Positions 1-8,911 of a stretch of 64,000 bases of DNA are shown here, piece by piece (the stretch's first letter is position 1; every line of letters starts with the position of its first letter). The DNA is from Rhizobium freirei PRF 81. GTDB taxonomy: Bacteria; Pseudomonadota; Alphaproteobacteria; Rhizobiales; Rhizobiaceae. The translations under genes were made by a program, and so were the position numbers. Location: the NCBI RefSeq assembly GCF_000359745.1, contig NZ_AQHN01000083.1, positions 62,001 to 126,000 on the forward strand. Direction: 5' to 3'. A model generated the notes under the pieces. That model was not told the origin of the DNA. It worked only from the letters and a program-made list of their open reading frames with translations, and did no database searches.

Positions 1-330
1 ATCGCCTTCGACCGCTTCGATCGTCGGGCCGGGCGACTGGCCGTTATAGCCCCAGAGATAGGCCGTCATGCCGTTCGCCATCTCGCGCTCGACCGGTTCG
101 GCGACCAGATGAAACTCCTTGACGCCGTTGTTCATGCGGTGGGGCAGGGTCCAGCCGTTGAGTGTGACGACCGGCTGGTAGTCCGGTCCCGATGTGGGAT
201 GAACGGGCGGCTGCATATCTGCCGACGCCATGGAGGGGGCATGGGGCAAGCCCATGGCCGATGTTTTGCTCCATGCGCCGGCGGCGAGCATCACCGCTCC
301 CGCTCCGAAGAACTGTCTTCTGTTGAACAT
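1..330 (-). CDS. Multicopper oxidase, N-terminal part (runs off the left edge)
   Basis: Only the first 110 codons are in the window; the frame is open to base 1. The N-terminus has a twin-arginine signal (RRQFFGAG, residues 4-11) followed by a hydrophobic stretch, so the protein is probably exported folded with its metal. The downstream sequence (GWTLPHRMNNGVKEFHLVAE, then YNGQSPGPTIE) matches the first cupredoxin domain of CopA/CueO-type multicopper oxidases. The start at 330 has AAAGGA just upstream and lies 12 bases after the stop of the TolC-like gene, so the genes are one operon. Role inferred: periplasmic oxidation or sequestration of Cu(I). The copper-binding motifs lie outside the window, so metal specificity cannot be checked. 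Confidence 0.85.
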   Translation of the reverse strand, partial: MFNRRQFFGAGAVMLAAGAWSKTSAMGLPHAPSMASADMQPPVHPTSGPDYQPVVTLNGWTLPHRMNNGVKEFHLVAEPVEREMANGMTAYLWGYNGQSPGPTIEAVEGD

Positions 331-342
331 GAGGGATCCTTT

Positions 343-1788
343 CTACTCGCCGGAGCCGGCGGCTGCGGTTTCCGAGGAACCGGAGGATGAGCCGCCGCCA
401 TAAATGGCAGGAGCGAGATTGGCTTCCGCCAGCCAGAAGTCGCGTTTGGCGTTGACCGACTGCAGGGTGGCGTTGATCTTCTCACGCGTGTCGGTGAGCA
501 GTTCGAAGGTATTCGTGATCATGCCGTTGTAGGTCAGCAGCGATTGCTCCTCGACCTTGGCGCGGAGCGGTACGACATTGTTGCGATAATGACGGGCGAT
601 ATCGAGGCTCGAGCGATAGGCCTGATAGGCCGCTCTCGCCTCAGAGCGGATGTTGACGGCCTTTTCTGCAAGCCTGTTGGCCGAGCGCATATAGGCGAGC
701 TCCGCCTTTCGCATACGGGCCTTGCCACTGTCGAAAATGGGAATGGCAAAGCCGATATCGGCCGATCCTGTGAAATCGACCTTCTTGGCCCCATCCTCGC
801 GGCTGCGCTCCGCTTCGAGCCCGGTGGTGAGCTCCAGATCCGTGACGTAGCGGGTGGCCTCCGTCAGGCCATAGGATTGCGCGGAAGCCTCGAGTTCCAG
901 TCTGGCAACCTTCAGGTCGATCCGGTTGCGAAGGGCATCCGTCTCGATGGTGTCGCGCTTTGCAATCGCCTTCGGCAAAGGCGGCAAGCGGTTCGGTATC
1001 CGGTACTCCATATCCGAGCCCCAAAGTCCGAGCAGCCTTGTCAGCTCTTCCTTGGCGAGCCTGGCCGCCAGCCGCGCCTTGGCCGCGTCTCCGGCAAGTT
1101 CGGCCGCGAATGCGTGCTCGCGAGCCTGGCCGCCTTTTGCCATTGCTCCGGTTTCCCCCAGCTTCTCGGCCAGTTCCGAGGCCGCGTCGGCGGCGGTCTG
1201 CGCACGCTGAAGCTGGGTGACATTCTCGTCGGCCGCCACGGCGGTGATCCAGGCGCGGCGCGTATCGGCGGCCAGGCGCAGCGTCGCGACCGCCGCATTG
1301 AGCTGTGCCTGCCGGAAGCGCGTGTCGGCGAGCGCGATATCGCGTTTCTTGGTCATGAGCGCGAGGATGTTGGCCGTGAGCGCTCCCTCGATTGTCCTGA
1401 ATGCTTCAAGCTCGGGCGTGCCGATACCCTTCAAGCCAACGGAAGCTGTCGGGTTGAGCAGCATGGTCGCCTGCCACGCATCCGCTGCGCTATCGCCGAG
1501 ATCGGCATAGGCGGCCTGAAGGCCCTTGTTGTTGAGGAGTGCGATCTGGACGGCAGTATCGACATCCAGGCTCTTCTCTCGAGAAAGGAGAGCCTTGGTT
1601 TGCGCGGACAGCGCCTTTGCCTGCTGCTGGTTTTGAACCCAGACGGCGTCCTTCGCGATTGCGGATCTGGTCGTCGTCGACACCGCGGAAAAGCCGGCCT
1701 CCCTCCCGGCATAGTCTGCACCGCTGACGCAGCCGCCGAGAATGATTGGAAATGCGGCAACCGCTGCAAGCGTTCGAATTGAGCTCAT
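343..1788 (-). CDS. TolC-family outer-membrane efflux lipoprotein
   Basis: A 481-residue protein with a lipoprotein signal (lipobox LGGC, Cys20) and the long alpha-helical, Ala/Leu/Arg-rich repeats of outer-membrane factors. The two typical repeats are visible, with IFDSGKAR (C-terminal half) in the position of the family's conserved helix-turn. It should form a trimeric outer-membrane channel or, as often in such clusters, act without an adjacent RND pump: no inner-membrane pump is encoded nearby. The start ATG overlaps the stop of the small lipoprotein gene (ATGA), and the multicopper oxidase follows 12 bases later, so all three are probably co-transcribed. The Ser/Gly-rich C-terminus looks disordered. 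Copper export is inferred from context. Confidence 0.85.
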   Translation of the reverse strand: MSSIRTLAAVAAFPIILGGCVSGADYAGREAGFSAVSTTTRSAIAKDAVWVQNQQQAKALSAQTKALLSREKSLDVDTAVQIALLNNKGLQAAYADLGDSAADAWQATMLLNPTASVGLKGIGTPELEAFRTIEGALTANILALMTKKRDIALADTRFRQAQLNAAVATLRLAADTRRAWITAVAADENVTQLQRAQTAADAASELAEKLGETGAMAKGGQAREHAFAAELAGDAAKARLAARLAKEELTRLLGLWGSDMEYRIPNRLPPLPKAIAKRDTIETDALRNRIDLKVARLELEASAQSYGLTEATRYVTDLELTTGLEAERSREDGAKKVDFTGSADIGFAIPIFDSGKARMRKAELAYMRSANRLAEKAVNIRSEARAAYQAYRSSLDIARHYRNNVVPLRAKVEEQSLLTYNGMITNTFELLTDTREKINATLQSVNAKRDFWLAEANLAPAIYGGGSSSGSSETAAAGSGE

Positions 1789-2012
1789 GACGCATCTCCT
1801 TTGGCTGGAGACTGCTGGTCGTTCTGCTGGCGCCAGGGCTTGGGATCGACGGGCTTGCGCGGGATATAGCCCGAGACAGGGGAATTGTACTGGAAGGGAG
1901 CGACGGAACGCGCCTGTGCGACATCCGATGACGGGACGACGTCAGGAGGAAAACTGGATGCGCAGCCGCCGACGAACAGGGGCAGCCCCACCACGACTAT
2001 GGAAGGTTTCAT
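1785..2012 (-). CDS. Small lipoprotein of the copper cluster
   Basis: A 75-residue protein with a short signal and lipobox VGGC (Cys17). The mature part is Pro-rich with no recognised domain (YNSPVSGYIPRKPVDPKPW). The open frame extends upstream to 2075, but the ATG at 2012 gives a classical lipoprotein signal and is preferred. It overlaps the TolC-like gene by four bases, so translation is coupled. Possibly an accessory of the outer-membrane factor; function unknown. Confidence 0.65.
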   Translation of the reverse strand: MKPSIVVVGLPLFVGGCASSFPPDVVPSSDVAQARSVAPFQYNSPVSGYIPRKPVDPKPWRQQNDQQSPAKGDAS

Positions 2013-2105
2013 CTTTAGAAATCCGAATAGGAGATTGCCAATGGCAATTGCGGGAAAAATCCCGGCAAAAGCCATGCGAACCCGTCAGATGCGGGCAGAT
2101 CCTAT

Positions 2106-2498
2106 TCAGATATTCGGGGGGCGATCGAAATTGGGCTTCTCGCCAAGCGCGAGTTGATCGTCGATAAACTGGCGAATGGACGACACGGCAAATCCGCCGA
2201 CGTCATAGCCATGGCAGATAATACCGAAGCCGATGCAGAAATCCTTGCAGCATTCCTGCTTGGCGATCTTATCTTTCGCCAATCCGGATGCATCATCATG
2301 ATGATTATCGGCGGCTTGCTGCTGCTGGGCTTGATGATCGCCGTGAACCATCTGCCTCTCGGCGCGGACCTCGGAAAATGCCGAACCGTGCATTGCGGCA
2401 TTCGCGTTGGACAAGCTATACCCCGCCAGCGATACGATGATCGCCAGCCGCACAAGAAGGAGCAATTTGCTCAGTGCGATTCGATAGAATTTGCCCAT
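2106..2498 (-). CDS. Small exported His/Cys-rich protein, putative metal binding
   Basis: A 130-residue protein with an N-terminal hydrophobic segment ending near NANAA (residues 31-35), then a His/Gln-rich stretch (MVHGDHQAQ, DNHHDD) and a Cys cluster (ECCKDFC, residues 82-88, and Cys95-His96). This composition suits periplasmic metal binding and resembles small proteins found beside copper-resistance genes. The ATG at 2498 is preferred to the upstream start at 2540 because it places the signal peptide at the terminus. About 90 bases separate it from the small lipoprotein gene, so it may lead the same operon. No named family was recognised with certainty. Confidence 0.6.
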   Translation of the reverse strand: MGKFYRIALSKLLLLVRLAIIVSLAGYSLSNANAAMHGSAFSEVRAERQMVHGDHQAQQQQAADNHHDDASGLAKDKIAKQECCKDFCIGFGIICHGYDVGGFAVSSIRQFIDDQLALGEKPNFDRPPNI

Positions 2499-2595
2499 AT
2501 GCAAGCAGCTACAATCAAACCTGGCCCTTTTCAAGGGCAATCTGAAGTCAAGATTCGCGTCGCTCGATTAACGCCGAACAGCCGGATAACGCTGC

Positions 2596-3762
2596 TTATC
2601 CCATTCGCAGATAATTTTCGGGAATATAGTCGGTATCGGTGTCGCAAACTCGGTTTCGACCAGCCGCTTTTGCCAGATAAAGGCCTCGGTCGGCTTCCCT
2701 GCATAGCTCTAAAAGGGATGAACGGTCATTGCTCGCTCGTGCGATACCAATGCTCGCTGTCACACTGACATCGGGGCCGAGGCGAAGGTAGCGTATTTCT
2801 GACACTGCCTTGCGCACCCGCTCCGCCAGGAGCAATGGATCTCCGGCTCCAGACGGAAGGAAAATAATGAATTCCTCTCCTCCCTGACGCCCGAACAGAA
2901 CGGTCGGTGGCAAAATCGACTGCACCGCTTGTGCCATCTTTGCGAGGACCTCGTCGCCGGCGGAATGGCCCCAACGATCGTTCAGCTGTTTGAAGTGATC
3001 GATGTCGAGGTAGAGAATGGCATCGCCATTTTTCAGCTGCTTGGAGACATTCTCGTTAAAGAAGCGGCGATTGTAGAGGCCGGTGAGAGCGTCGCGTTCG
3101 GCCAGATGCCTGATCTTGATATGCTGTCGCTCGCTGATGAAAATGACGATGGCGATCGCGAGTACGAACTTGGATAGGATCATCAGGAAGAAGCCGCTTG
3201 CCACGTCGAGCAGAGCGAAGGAGTTCAAGCAGAACTCCAACGCCATGGTCAGCGACAGGAGACTGTAGGCGGCAAGTATTGCCGCGACCAGCTTGCGGAT
3301 CGGGAGCGGTTCGCGGCGCGCATCCATGAAGACAACGAACGCGGTGGCGGCCATTGTCAGGCAAGCGAGAAAATTGAAGGCGGACGCCCGATAGGTGTTG
3401 TTTAGATGGAATGCGGTGACAATGCCTGCCGCAAGCGTCAACGCCGCGGGCACCAGCGCAAGCGCGATCCTGATTTTTCTATCGGGGTTGCTGATCAGGA
3501 TGAATGCCAAGCCGAGCAGGGAATAGCCTAGCACTGCAAGGACAACGTTTATCAGGCTCAGCGGTCCGTAAAGCGCCGGATGGGTTTCTGCATATCCGGC
3601 CAAGGTGGAAGCCACGGCTAGAACGACAAAGCTTGCTGCGAGAAGTCCAACGCCGCGGTTTTCAGTCGAGGTGAGCCGCAAGTAGCCTAAGGTCAAGGCG
3701 CCTGCGATATAAGATGTCTTCTGCAGGAAGAGCACCGTTGGCATATCCAATTCATTGATCAT
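2596..3762 (-). CDS. Membrane diguanylate cyclase (GGDEF domain)
   Basis: A 388-residue protein with about seven hydrophobic segments in residues 8-210, forming a membrane sensor, followed by a GGDEF domain (about 220-385). The signature is intact as GGEEF (294-298), and the metal-binding DIDHFK (from 253) and NDRWGH motifs are present, so it should make cyclic di-GMP from GTP. The residues just before the signature (PPTVLFGRQ) contain no RxxD inhibitory site, so product inhibition through the I-site is not expected. The ATG at 3762 is preferred over TTG at 3765; its ribosome-binding site is weak. It appears monocistronic; the input sensed is unknown. Confidence 0.88.
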   Translation of the reverse strand: MINELDMPTVLFLQKTSYIAGALTLGYLRLTSTENRGVGLLAASFVVLAVASTLAGYAETHPALYGPLSLINVVLAVLGYSLLGLAFILISNPDRKIRIALALVPAALTLAAGIVTAFHLNNTYRASAFNFLACLTMAATAFVVFMDARREPLPIRKLVAAILAAYSLLSLTMALEFCLNSFALLDVASGFFLMILSKFVLAIAIVIFISERQHIKIRHLAERDALTGLYNRRFFNENVSKQLKNGDAILYLDIDHFKQLNDRWGHSAGDEVLAKMAQAVQSILPPTVLFGRQGGEEFIIFLPSGAGDPLLLAERVRKAVSEIRYLRLGPDVSVTASIGIARASNDRSSLLELCREADRGLYLAKAAGRNRVCDTDTDYIPENYLRMG

Positions 3763-4042
3763 CAAGTATCACCGCATGGCCATTCATTGTGATTGCCGTA
3801 GCGGAAAACGCTGAATATTTTGCGAAGAACGTGACGGGCCGGGAACTATTCGCCCAAATAGCAAATCATCGAGTCAATCTGCGCATTTCGCTGCCCGGAT
3901 TCCCTCAATCCCGATGGGCTGAGCCGTTATGATGAATTCCAAGGCTCGCCGCGCGTTCCCTGACCGAACAGGCGTGAAACGGCAATTCCAACGGCGTGGA
4001 AAGTGCTTCGGCCAATGCGCACTTGATGTCTCCTTGGTTGTG

Positions 4043-4070
4043 ATATAAAGAAATCCTTATGTCTTTATAT
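4043..4070. promoter_or_regulatory. Inverted-repeat operator before the MFS exporter gene
   Basis: Two 12-base arms, ATATAAAGAAAT (4043-4054) and ATGTCTTTATAT (4059-4070), are reverse complements with one mismatch and are separated by CCTT. The arms lie on the same face of the helix. The left arm contains TATAAA (4044-4049), a candidate -10 box with TTGATG (4023-4028) about 15 bases upstream, so a bound repressor would block the promoter. No regulator gene is adjacent. The remaining intergenic bases from 3763 show nothing else that can be supported. Confidence 0.6.
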
Positions 4071-4075
4071 TGGAG

Positions 4076-5263
4076 ATGAAGTTGCCCTTGCCCCTGTTCG
4101 CTCTGTTTCTGGCTGCGTTCGCGTTCGGCACGACCGAGTTTGTCATCGCAGGCATTCTCCCGGATGTGGCTCAGGGGTTGGGGGTTTCGATCCCTTTCGC
4201 CGGCTATCTGGTTTCCGGCTATGCGCTGGGAATTGCGGTCGGTGGGCCGCTTCTGACCATGGCGACACGACGGGTTTCGCGCCGTGCCATTCTCATTTCC
4301 CTTACGATCGTCTTTTGCCTGGGGCAAATTGCCTGCGCACTCGCGCCCGACTTCGCTGCCATGCTCCTTTTCCGAGTTGTAACCGCGATTGCGCATGGCG
4401 CCTATTTCGGCATTGCGATGGTGGTCGCCGTCGGCCTCGTCCCGCAGGCGTTTCGGGGACGTGCAGTGTCCGTGATCCTCGCGGGACTGACCGTCTCAAA
4501 CATTATCGGCGTGCCTGTCGGGGCGGCAATCGGCGGGCTTTGGGGGTGGCGCATGACTTTTTGGGCGATGACCTTTGTCGGCGTCCTCGCATTGGTTGCG
4601 ATATCGGCCTTGATCCCGCCAACGAAGGCCGAACGTCAGCAATCCGGCAACATTGGCCGCGAAGTCCGCGTTCTTGGCCGCCAGCAGGTTTGGACTTCCC
4701 TTATCATGATGCTCGCTCTGATGATCGGGCAAATGGTGCCGTTCACCTACATAACGCCTCTTTTGCAGGAGGTGACGGGTCTTAACGCCTTGGTCATTCC
4801 GTGGGTGCTCTTGCTCAATGGCGTCGGAGCCACGCTGGGCGTATTCATAGGCGGGAGGCTGTCAGACTGGAAACTGATGCCCTCGCTCATCGTGCTGCTT
4901 GCCGTTCAGTCCGCAACACTCGCCATTCTTTATCTGGTTTGCCCATATCCTTTACTGATGACCGTGACGATTTTTGTTTGGGGTGCCCTTAATTTCGCCA
5001 TTGGCACCCCGATCCAGGCTCGCATTCTGATGTGGACCGCCGACGCTCCGAGCCTGGCATCCTCGCTCATTCCATCGGGATTCAATATTGGTATTGCGAT
5101 CGCAGCGGTCGTCGGTGCCGCTCTGCTTGAGGGTGGTTATGGCTATCGCAGTTTGCCGGTGCTTGGTGCCGTAGCGCTTGCTCTGGCCTGCCTAGTTGCC
5201 GTCCTCTCAGCGATGCGTGAAAAGCGCAGCGGTGCCGTCCCACCCAATGCGGTTCTAGCTTAA
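4076..5263 (+). CDS. MFS drug/metabolite exporter (DHA1, AraJ-like)
   Basis: A 395-residue, twelve-helix transporter of the DHA1 family. The N-terminus carries the family signature FGTTEFVIAGILPDVA, and the loop between helices 2 and 3 has the short basic motif TRRVSRR. It should export a small molecule by proton antiport across the inner membrane. The start is uncertain: the ATG at 4076 directly abuts GGAG (4072-4075), while a TTG at 4082 has better spacing from it; a TTG at 4070 is also in frame. A perfect operator-like repeat lies immediately upstream, so expression is probably inducible. Substrate unknown. Confidence 0.85.
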   Translation: MKLPLPLFALFLAAFAFGTTEFVIAGILPDVAQGLGVSIPFAGYLVSGYALGIAVGGPLLTMATRRVSRRAILISLTIVFCLGQIACALAPDFAAMLLFRVVTAIAHGAYFGIAMVVAVGLVPQAFRGRAVSVILAGLTVSNIIGVPVGAAIGGLWGWRMTFWAMTFVGVLALVAISALIPPTKAERQQSGNIGREVRVLGRQQVWTSLIMMLALMIGQMVPFTYITPLLQEVTGLNALVIPWVLLLNGVGATLGVFIGGRLSDWKLMPSLIVLLAVQSATLAILYLVCPYPLLMTVTIFVWGALNFAIGTPIQARILMWTADAPSLASSLIPSGFNIGIAIAAVVGAALLEGGYGYRSLPVLGAVALALACLVAVLSAMREKRSGAVPPNAVLA

Positions 5264-5441
5264 TTTCGCCGCCGCCCGGATTTGGCGCGAAGTGGCCGTG
5301 AATGACAATTCGGCGAGCGGCGGCGTTTACCGCTCAATTTCGCGAAAATCCGTCAGGCTGTGTTCGAAAGGAGAAGGCATGCCCTTCTCCCAGATAGGAA
5401 CGCCTGCAAGCTCCTGCGTCCTTCCGATCGAAACGCCTGTT

Positions 5442-6524
5442 TCAGGCTTGACCCTGCGTTCTTTCCAGCAGGGACAGCCAATTTTCGTGGCCGATCTTGC
5501 GCAGCAGCGGCTCGGAATAGCCGGCGCTGCGCATTCTCTCGATCAGGCGCGGCAAGCCTGCGGCGCTGCCGATGTCCGAGGGGATGACTGCTCCGTCGAA
5601 ATCCGATCCGAAAGCAACCCCGTCTTCGCCAAGGCGCTCGACCAGATAATCGAGATGACGCACCATGACATCCAGATCGGTGTCTGCGCGCATGGCGCCA
5701 TCCGGCCTCAGGAAACAGGTGGCGAAGTTCAATCCCACCACGCCGCGGCTTTCCCTGATGGCGTCCAGCTGCTTGTCGGTGAGGTTGCGCGTGGATTGGC
5801 ACAAAGCATGGACATTGGAATGCGTCGCGACGAGCGGCGCGGTGGTCAGCCCGGCAACGTCCCAGAAGCCTTGCTCGTTGAGATGCGAAAGGTCGATCAT
5901 GATGCCGCGGCTGTTGCACTCGTTCACCAATGCGCGACCGGCATCCGTCAGGCCGGGACCGGTATCTGGCGAGCCGGGGAAGCGGAAGGGCACGCCATGG
6001 GCGAAGATGTTCGAGCGGCTCCATACCAGCCCGATCGAGCGCAGGCCCGCGGCATGAAGCACGTCGAGATTGGCGAAATCGGCATCGATCGCCTCGGCTC
6101 CTTCGATATGCAGGAGCGCTGCGATCCTGTCTGTCGCCATGGCGGCGCGGATTTCGGTAGCACTCCGGCAGATGGCCAAATCAACGGGAAAGGCGCGCTC
6201 CAGCCGCAGCATGGCCGACAGCATGGCGATGGTGGAAGCCTGTGCCTTCTCCAGCGGTAAGAGCGGCGGTAAGGGCAGATCGTAGCTTGCGCCCTGCATC
6301 TCCTTATCAATGTTCATCTCGGTCACGGGCGGCGGGAACATGGCGAAAAAGCCGCCGGCAAAACCGCCCTTACGAGCTTTGGGCAGATCGATATGCCCGG
6401 AACCGTCGCTCTTGCCGAACATCGCCACATCTGATTTTTCTTTGCTGAAGGCGAGATGGAGCAGCGTGTCGTTATGACCATCGAAGATGGGGACGATGGC
6501 TGAAGTTTCGGCAGTCGAATCCAC
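5442..6524 (-). CDS. Membrane dipeptidase family (peptidase M19)
   Basis: A 360-residue zinc hydrolase of the renal dipeptidase family. The HxD metal motif is present as DGHND (residues 15-19), followed by HIEGAE, the bridging glutamate region, then SHLNEQGFWDV and THSNVHAL with the second-site histidines, and the C-terminal GSDFDG. The frame is open to a TTG at 6545, but the GTG at 6524 has AAGGAG at ideal spacing and is preferred. It is divergent from the DadA-like oxidoreductase gene; a dipeptidase beside an amino-acid oxidoreductase suggests breakdown of D-amino-acid-containing peptides, which is inference. Confidence 0.88.
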   Translation of the reverse strand: MDSTAETSAIVPIFDGHNDTLLHLAFSKEKSDVAMFGKSDGSGHIDLPKARKGGFAGGFFAMFPPPVTEMNIDKEMQGASYDLPLPPLLPLEKAQASTIAMLSAMLRLERAFPVDLAICRSATEIRAAMATDRIAALLHIEGAEAIDADFANLDVLHAAGLRSIGLVWSRSNIFAHGVPFRFPGSPDTGPGLTDAGRALVNECNSRGIMIDLSHLNEQGFWDVAGLTTAPLVATHSNVHALCQSTRNLTDKQLDAIRESRGVVGLNFATCFLRPDGAMRADTDLDVMVRHLDYLVERLGEDGVAFGSDFDGAVIPSDIGSAAGLPRLIERMRSAGYSEPLLRKIGHENWLSLLERTQGQA

Positions 6525-6733
6525 GAGAGAGATCTCCTTTGTCAAAGCTCGTACAACTCACAGCTATGGTGATGAGAGTTGCGCAATCAATCTGCGATGG
6601 GGTTGTACCCACACGGTTGGCCAATCGAAAGTGTGTCGGATGCCTCTCACAGAAATAATTTGCACGCCCGTCTTCCGCGGGAGCTCCGGCGCCCTCTCGA
6701 ACGCAACATTCACTATTGACAAGGTTTTCCAAT

Positions 6734-7858
6734 ATGCGCGCTCCCACTCCTCCCTCGAGAGTCGTTGTCGTCGGCGGCGGTATCTTCGGGGTCTCCGCGG
6801 CCGTTCATCTGGCACGGCTCGGCATTCGAACAACCCTGGTCAACGACGGACCGTTGGCAAACGGTGCGTCGGGCCGCTCGCTTGCCTGGCTGAATTCGGC
6901 GCGGCGCCGGTCCGATGCCTATCATCGGCTGCGCCTGGCGGGGATCGACCGCTATCGCACGCTCTCGGCCAAATATCCGGACGCTGCCTCGCTGCGTTTC
7001 GATGGCGGCTTGACCTGGGATGCCGATGATGCCGGCAACGACATTGCTGCGGTTTTCGATTATGAGCGTGAGCTTGGCTATCATGCCCAGCTACTGATGC
7101 CCGATCAGATTGCCAAGGCGACGCCGGGCGTCGATGCCCGCTCGGTGACACGGCAGGGGGCGATCTTCAATCCGGGCGAAGGCTGGGTCGATCTGCCGTC
7201 ATTGATCGGCGTTCTTGCCAAAGAGTTCCGGGCACTAGGTGGCGAAATCGTCACCGATGCCGGCCGGGCGATGGTCGAGGTGCAGGATGGCCGCGCCCGC
7301 GGCGTCACGACCGCGAAAGGCGGCCATTGGTCGGCCGATGCCGTGCTGCTGGCTGCCGGCGGCGAAGTGCCGGCGATCGTTGCAGAAGCTGGGCAGCATA
7401 TCGGCGACGATACGCCGATTGCGCTTCTCGTTCGGACGAAGCCGATCAAGCATCCGTTGAAGGCGGTGCTGAACACGCCGCGGGTTGCCATTCGGCCGAC
7501 GCCCGACGGCGCCTTTGCACTGGATTCTGCCTGGTCGGAAGAAGAGGTGATCGTGAATGCCGATGGCAGCTACGAGATCAAGCCTTCGACGCTCGAAGGT
7601 TTGCTGCTGGAAGCTTCAAAGGTGCTGGAAGGGAATCCGCAGCTCGAAATCGGTGACTACGGTGTCGGCCCCAAACCCATTCCGGGCGATGGCGAGCCCG
7701 TTTTCGGCGAGTTGCAGGCGATCCCTGGTTATTTCGTTGCCTTCAGCCACAGCGGCGCAACGCTCGGCCTGATCGCGGGAGAACTGCTTGCTGACGAGAT
7801 CGCCACCGGCAAGCGTCATCCGCTTCTGGCAACCTTCCGGCCAGAACGGTTTACCTGA
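6734..7858 (+). CDS. FAD-dependent amino-acid oxidoreductase (DadA/glycine-oxidase-like)
   Basis: A 374-residue flavoprotein of the DAO family. The N-terminal Rossmann motif VVVVGGGIFGVSAAVHLAR binds the ADP part of FAD, and the C-terminal FSHSGATLGLIAGELLADEI matches the second FAD contact of D-amino-acid dehydrogenases and glycine oxidases. It should oxidise a small amine or D-amino acid in the cytoplasm or at the membrane. The ATG at 6734 is chosen over a TTG at 6716 because the signature then starts near residue 9. Divergent from the M19 dipeptidase gene and convergent with an AraC gene three bases beyond its stop. Substrate not determinable. Confidence 0.85.
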   Translation: MRAPTPPSRVVVVGGGIFGVSAAVHLARLGIRTTLVNDGPLANGASGRSLAWLNSARRRSDAYHRLRLAGIDRYRTLSAKYPDAASLRFDGGLTWDADDAGNDIAAVFDYERELGYHAQLLMPDQIAKATPGVDARSVTRQGAIFNPGEGWVDLPSLIGVLAKEFRALGGEIVTDAGRAMVEVQDGRARGVTTAKGGHWSADAVLLAAGGEVPAIVAEAGQHIGDDTPIALLVRTKPIKHPLKAVLNTPRVAIRPTPDGAFALDSAWSEEEVIVNADGSYEIKPSTLEGLLLEASKVLEGNPQLEIGDYGVGPKPIPGDGEPVFGELQAIPGYFVAFSHSGATLGLIAGELLADEIATGKRHPLLATFRPERFT

Positions 7859-7861
7859 TGC

Positions 7862-8836
7862 TCAGGCCAATGTCGGTTCTGCCGCCAGACGTGCGGATCG
7901 GCGCAAGGCGCCGGGTCTGATGGCGAAGTGGCGTTGGAGCGCACGGCTCAGTGCCGCCTCGGATTGGTAGCCGACATCGGCAGCGATCTCACCCAGCGCG
8001 TCGGCCGTGTGGGCAATGCGGTTCCGCGCGATCGAAAGCCGTACTTCCGTCAGAAATGCCAAAGGCGGCATGCCGCATATGCGCCGAAAGGCGCGGACCA
8101 GTGTCGCCCGCGAAACCGCGACGATGGAGGCCAGTTCATCCAGGCTCCACTCCCGAGCAGGCTCGCCGAGCATGGCAAGCGCAGCTTTTGCCGTTTCGCG
8201 ATGGCCGAGCAGGGCCAGCAGCCCGTCTGCGGGAGGCTCCGCCTCCAGATGTGCCCGCAGTAGCATGACGAACAGCGCGCTGGCCAGGTCGCGCGCTATA
8301 GCCGCTGCGCCCGTGCGGTCGGCGTCCAGTTCCTCGCGGATGGTCTCGACCAGCATGCTGCAGGCGTGTTGCCCGCTGAGCCGAAGGACGATGGCATGCG
8401 GCAGCAGGCGCAGCAGCAGATTGTCGGCGGCGCTTTCCAGGTACAGCCGGCCGCAGATCAGTTCAGTCTCGAACTCCGCGCCTTGCGTCTCCTTGATGCG
8501 GATGGCGTTCTTTTGGGTGGTCCCGATGGTCTGCATAGGGCCTCGTCCGTCACCGCCACGAGCAACATGCGCATCACCATGGGGGAGCAGCAGCACGTCG
8601 CCCGCCTCCAGACGGACCGTCGGTTGCCCCTTGCGCTCCACTGAGCAGGCACCCTTGGTCACGATATGGAATGCCGCCCAGCCCTTTGCTTCGGGCGCAT
8701 GTGGCGAGTTCCAGTCGCCGCCAAAGCGGCAGAAGTCCTGCAACTCGGGCCGCACCCTGAGCATGGGCGCAAGCAAGCTCAGTACGTCATGATGTCCGCT
8801 CATGGATGCCCCGGGCCTTTTGATCCGTTCGGTCAT
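7862..8836 (-). CDS. AraC-family regulator with N-terminal cupin
   Basis: About 324 residues: a cupin sensor domain (RFGGDWNSPH, then FHIVTKGACSV and the metal-like GDVLLLPHGDAHVA) and a C-terminal double helix-turn-helix AraC domain (WSLDELASIVAVSRATLVRAFRR and IAADVGYQSEAALSRAL). This architecture controls genes for detoxification or catabolism, usually divergent ones. It faces the CMD-family gene at 8912 across about 75 bases, its likely target. Start uncertain: ATG codons at 8836 and 8803 are both plausible; the upstream extension to 8917 is unlikely because it overlaps the divergent gene's leader. Confidence 0.87.
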   Translation of the reverse strand: MTERIKRPGASMSGHHDVLSLLAPMLRVRPELQDFCRFGGDWNSPHAPEAKGWAAFHIVTKGACSVERKGQPTVRLEAGDVLLLPHGDAHVARGGDGRGPMQTIGTTQKNAIRIKETQGAEFETELICGRLYLESAADNLLLRLLPHAIVLRLSGQHACSMLVETIREELDADRTGAAAIARDLASALFVMLLRAHLEAEPPADGLLALLGHRETAKAALAMLGEPAREWSLDELASIVAVSRATLVRAFRRICGMPPLAFLTEVRLSIARNRIAHTADALGEIAADVGYQSEAALSRALQRHFAIRPGALRRSARLAAEPTLA

Positions 8837-8911
8837 ATCGTTGCGCCTGGCGGATATCAACATTGGAGCGGGCGAGGCGCACTGTCTCCTCACCAACAAA
8901 GGAGACCTAAA

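Noticed and set aside
544..1782. 412-codon plus-strand open frame opposite the TolC-like gene
   Set aside because: Exact antisense shadow of the TolC coding sequence; no start signal and no domain-like sequence.
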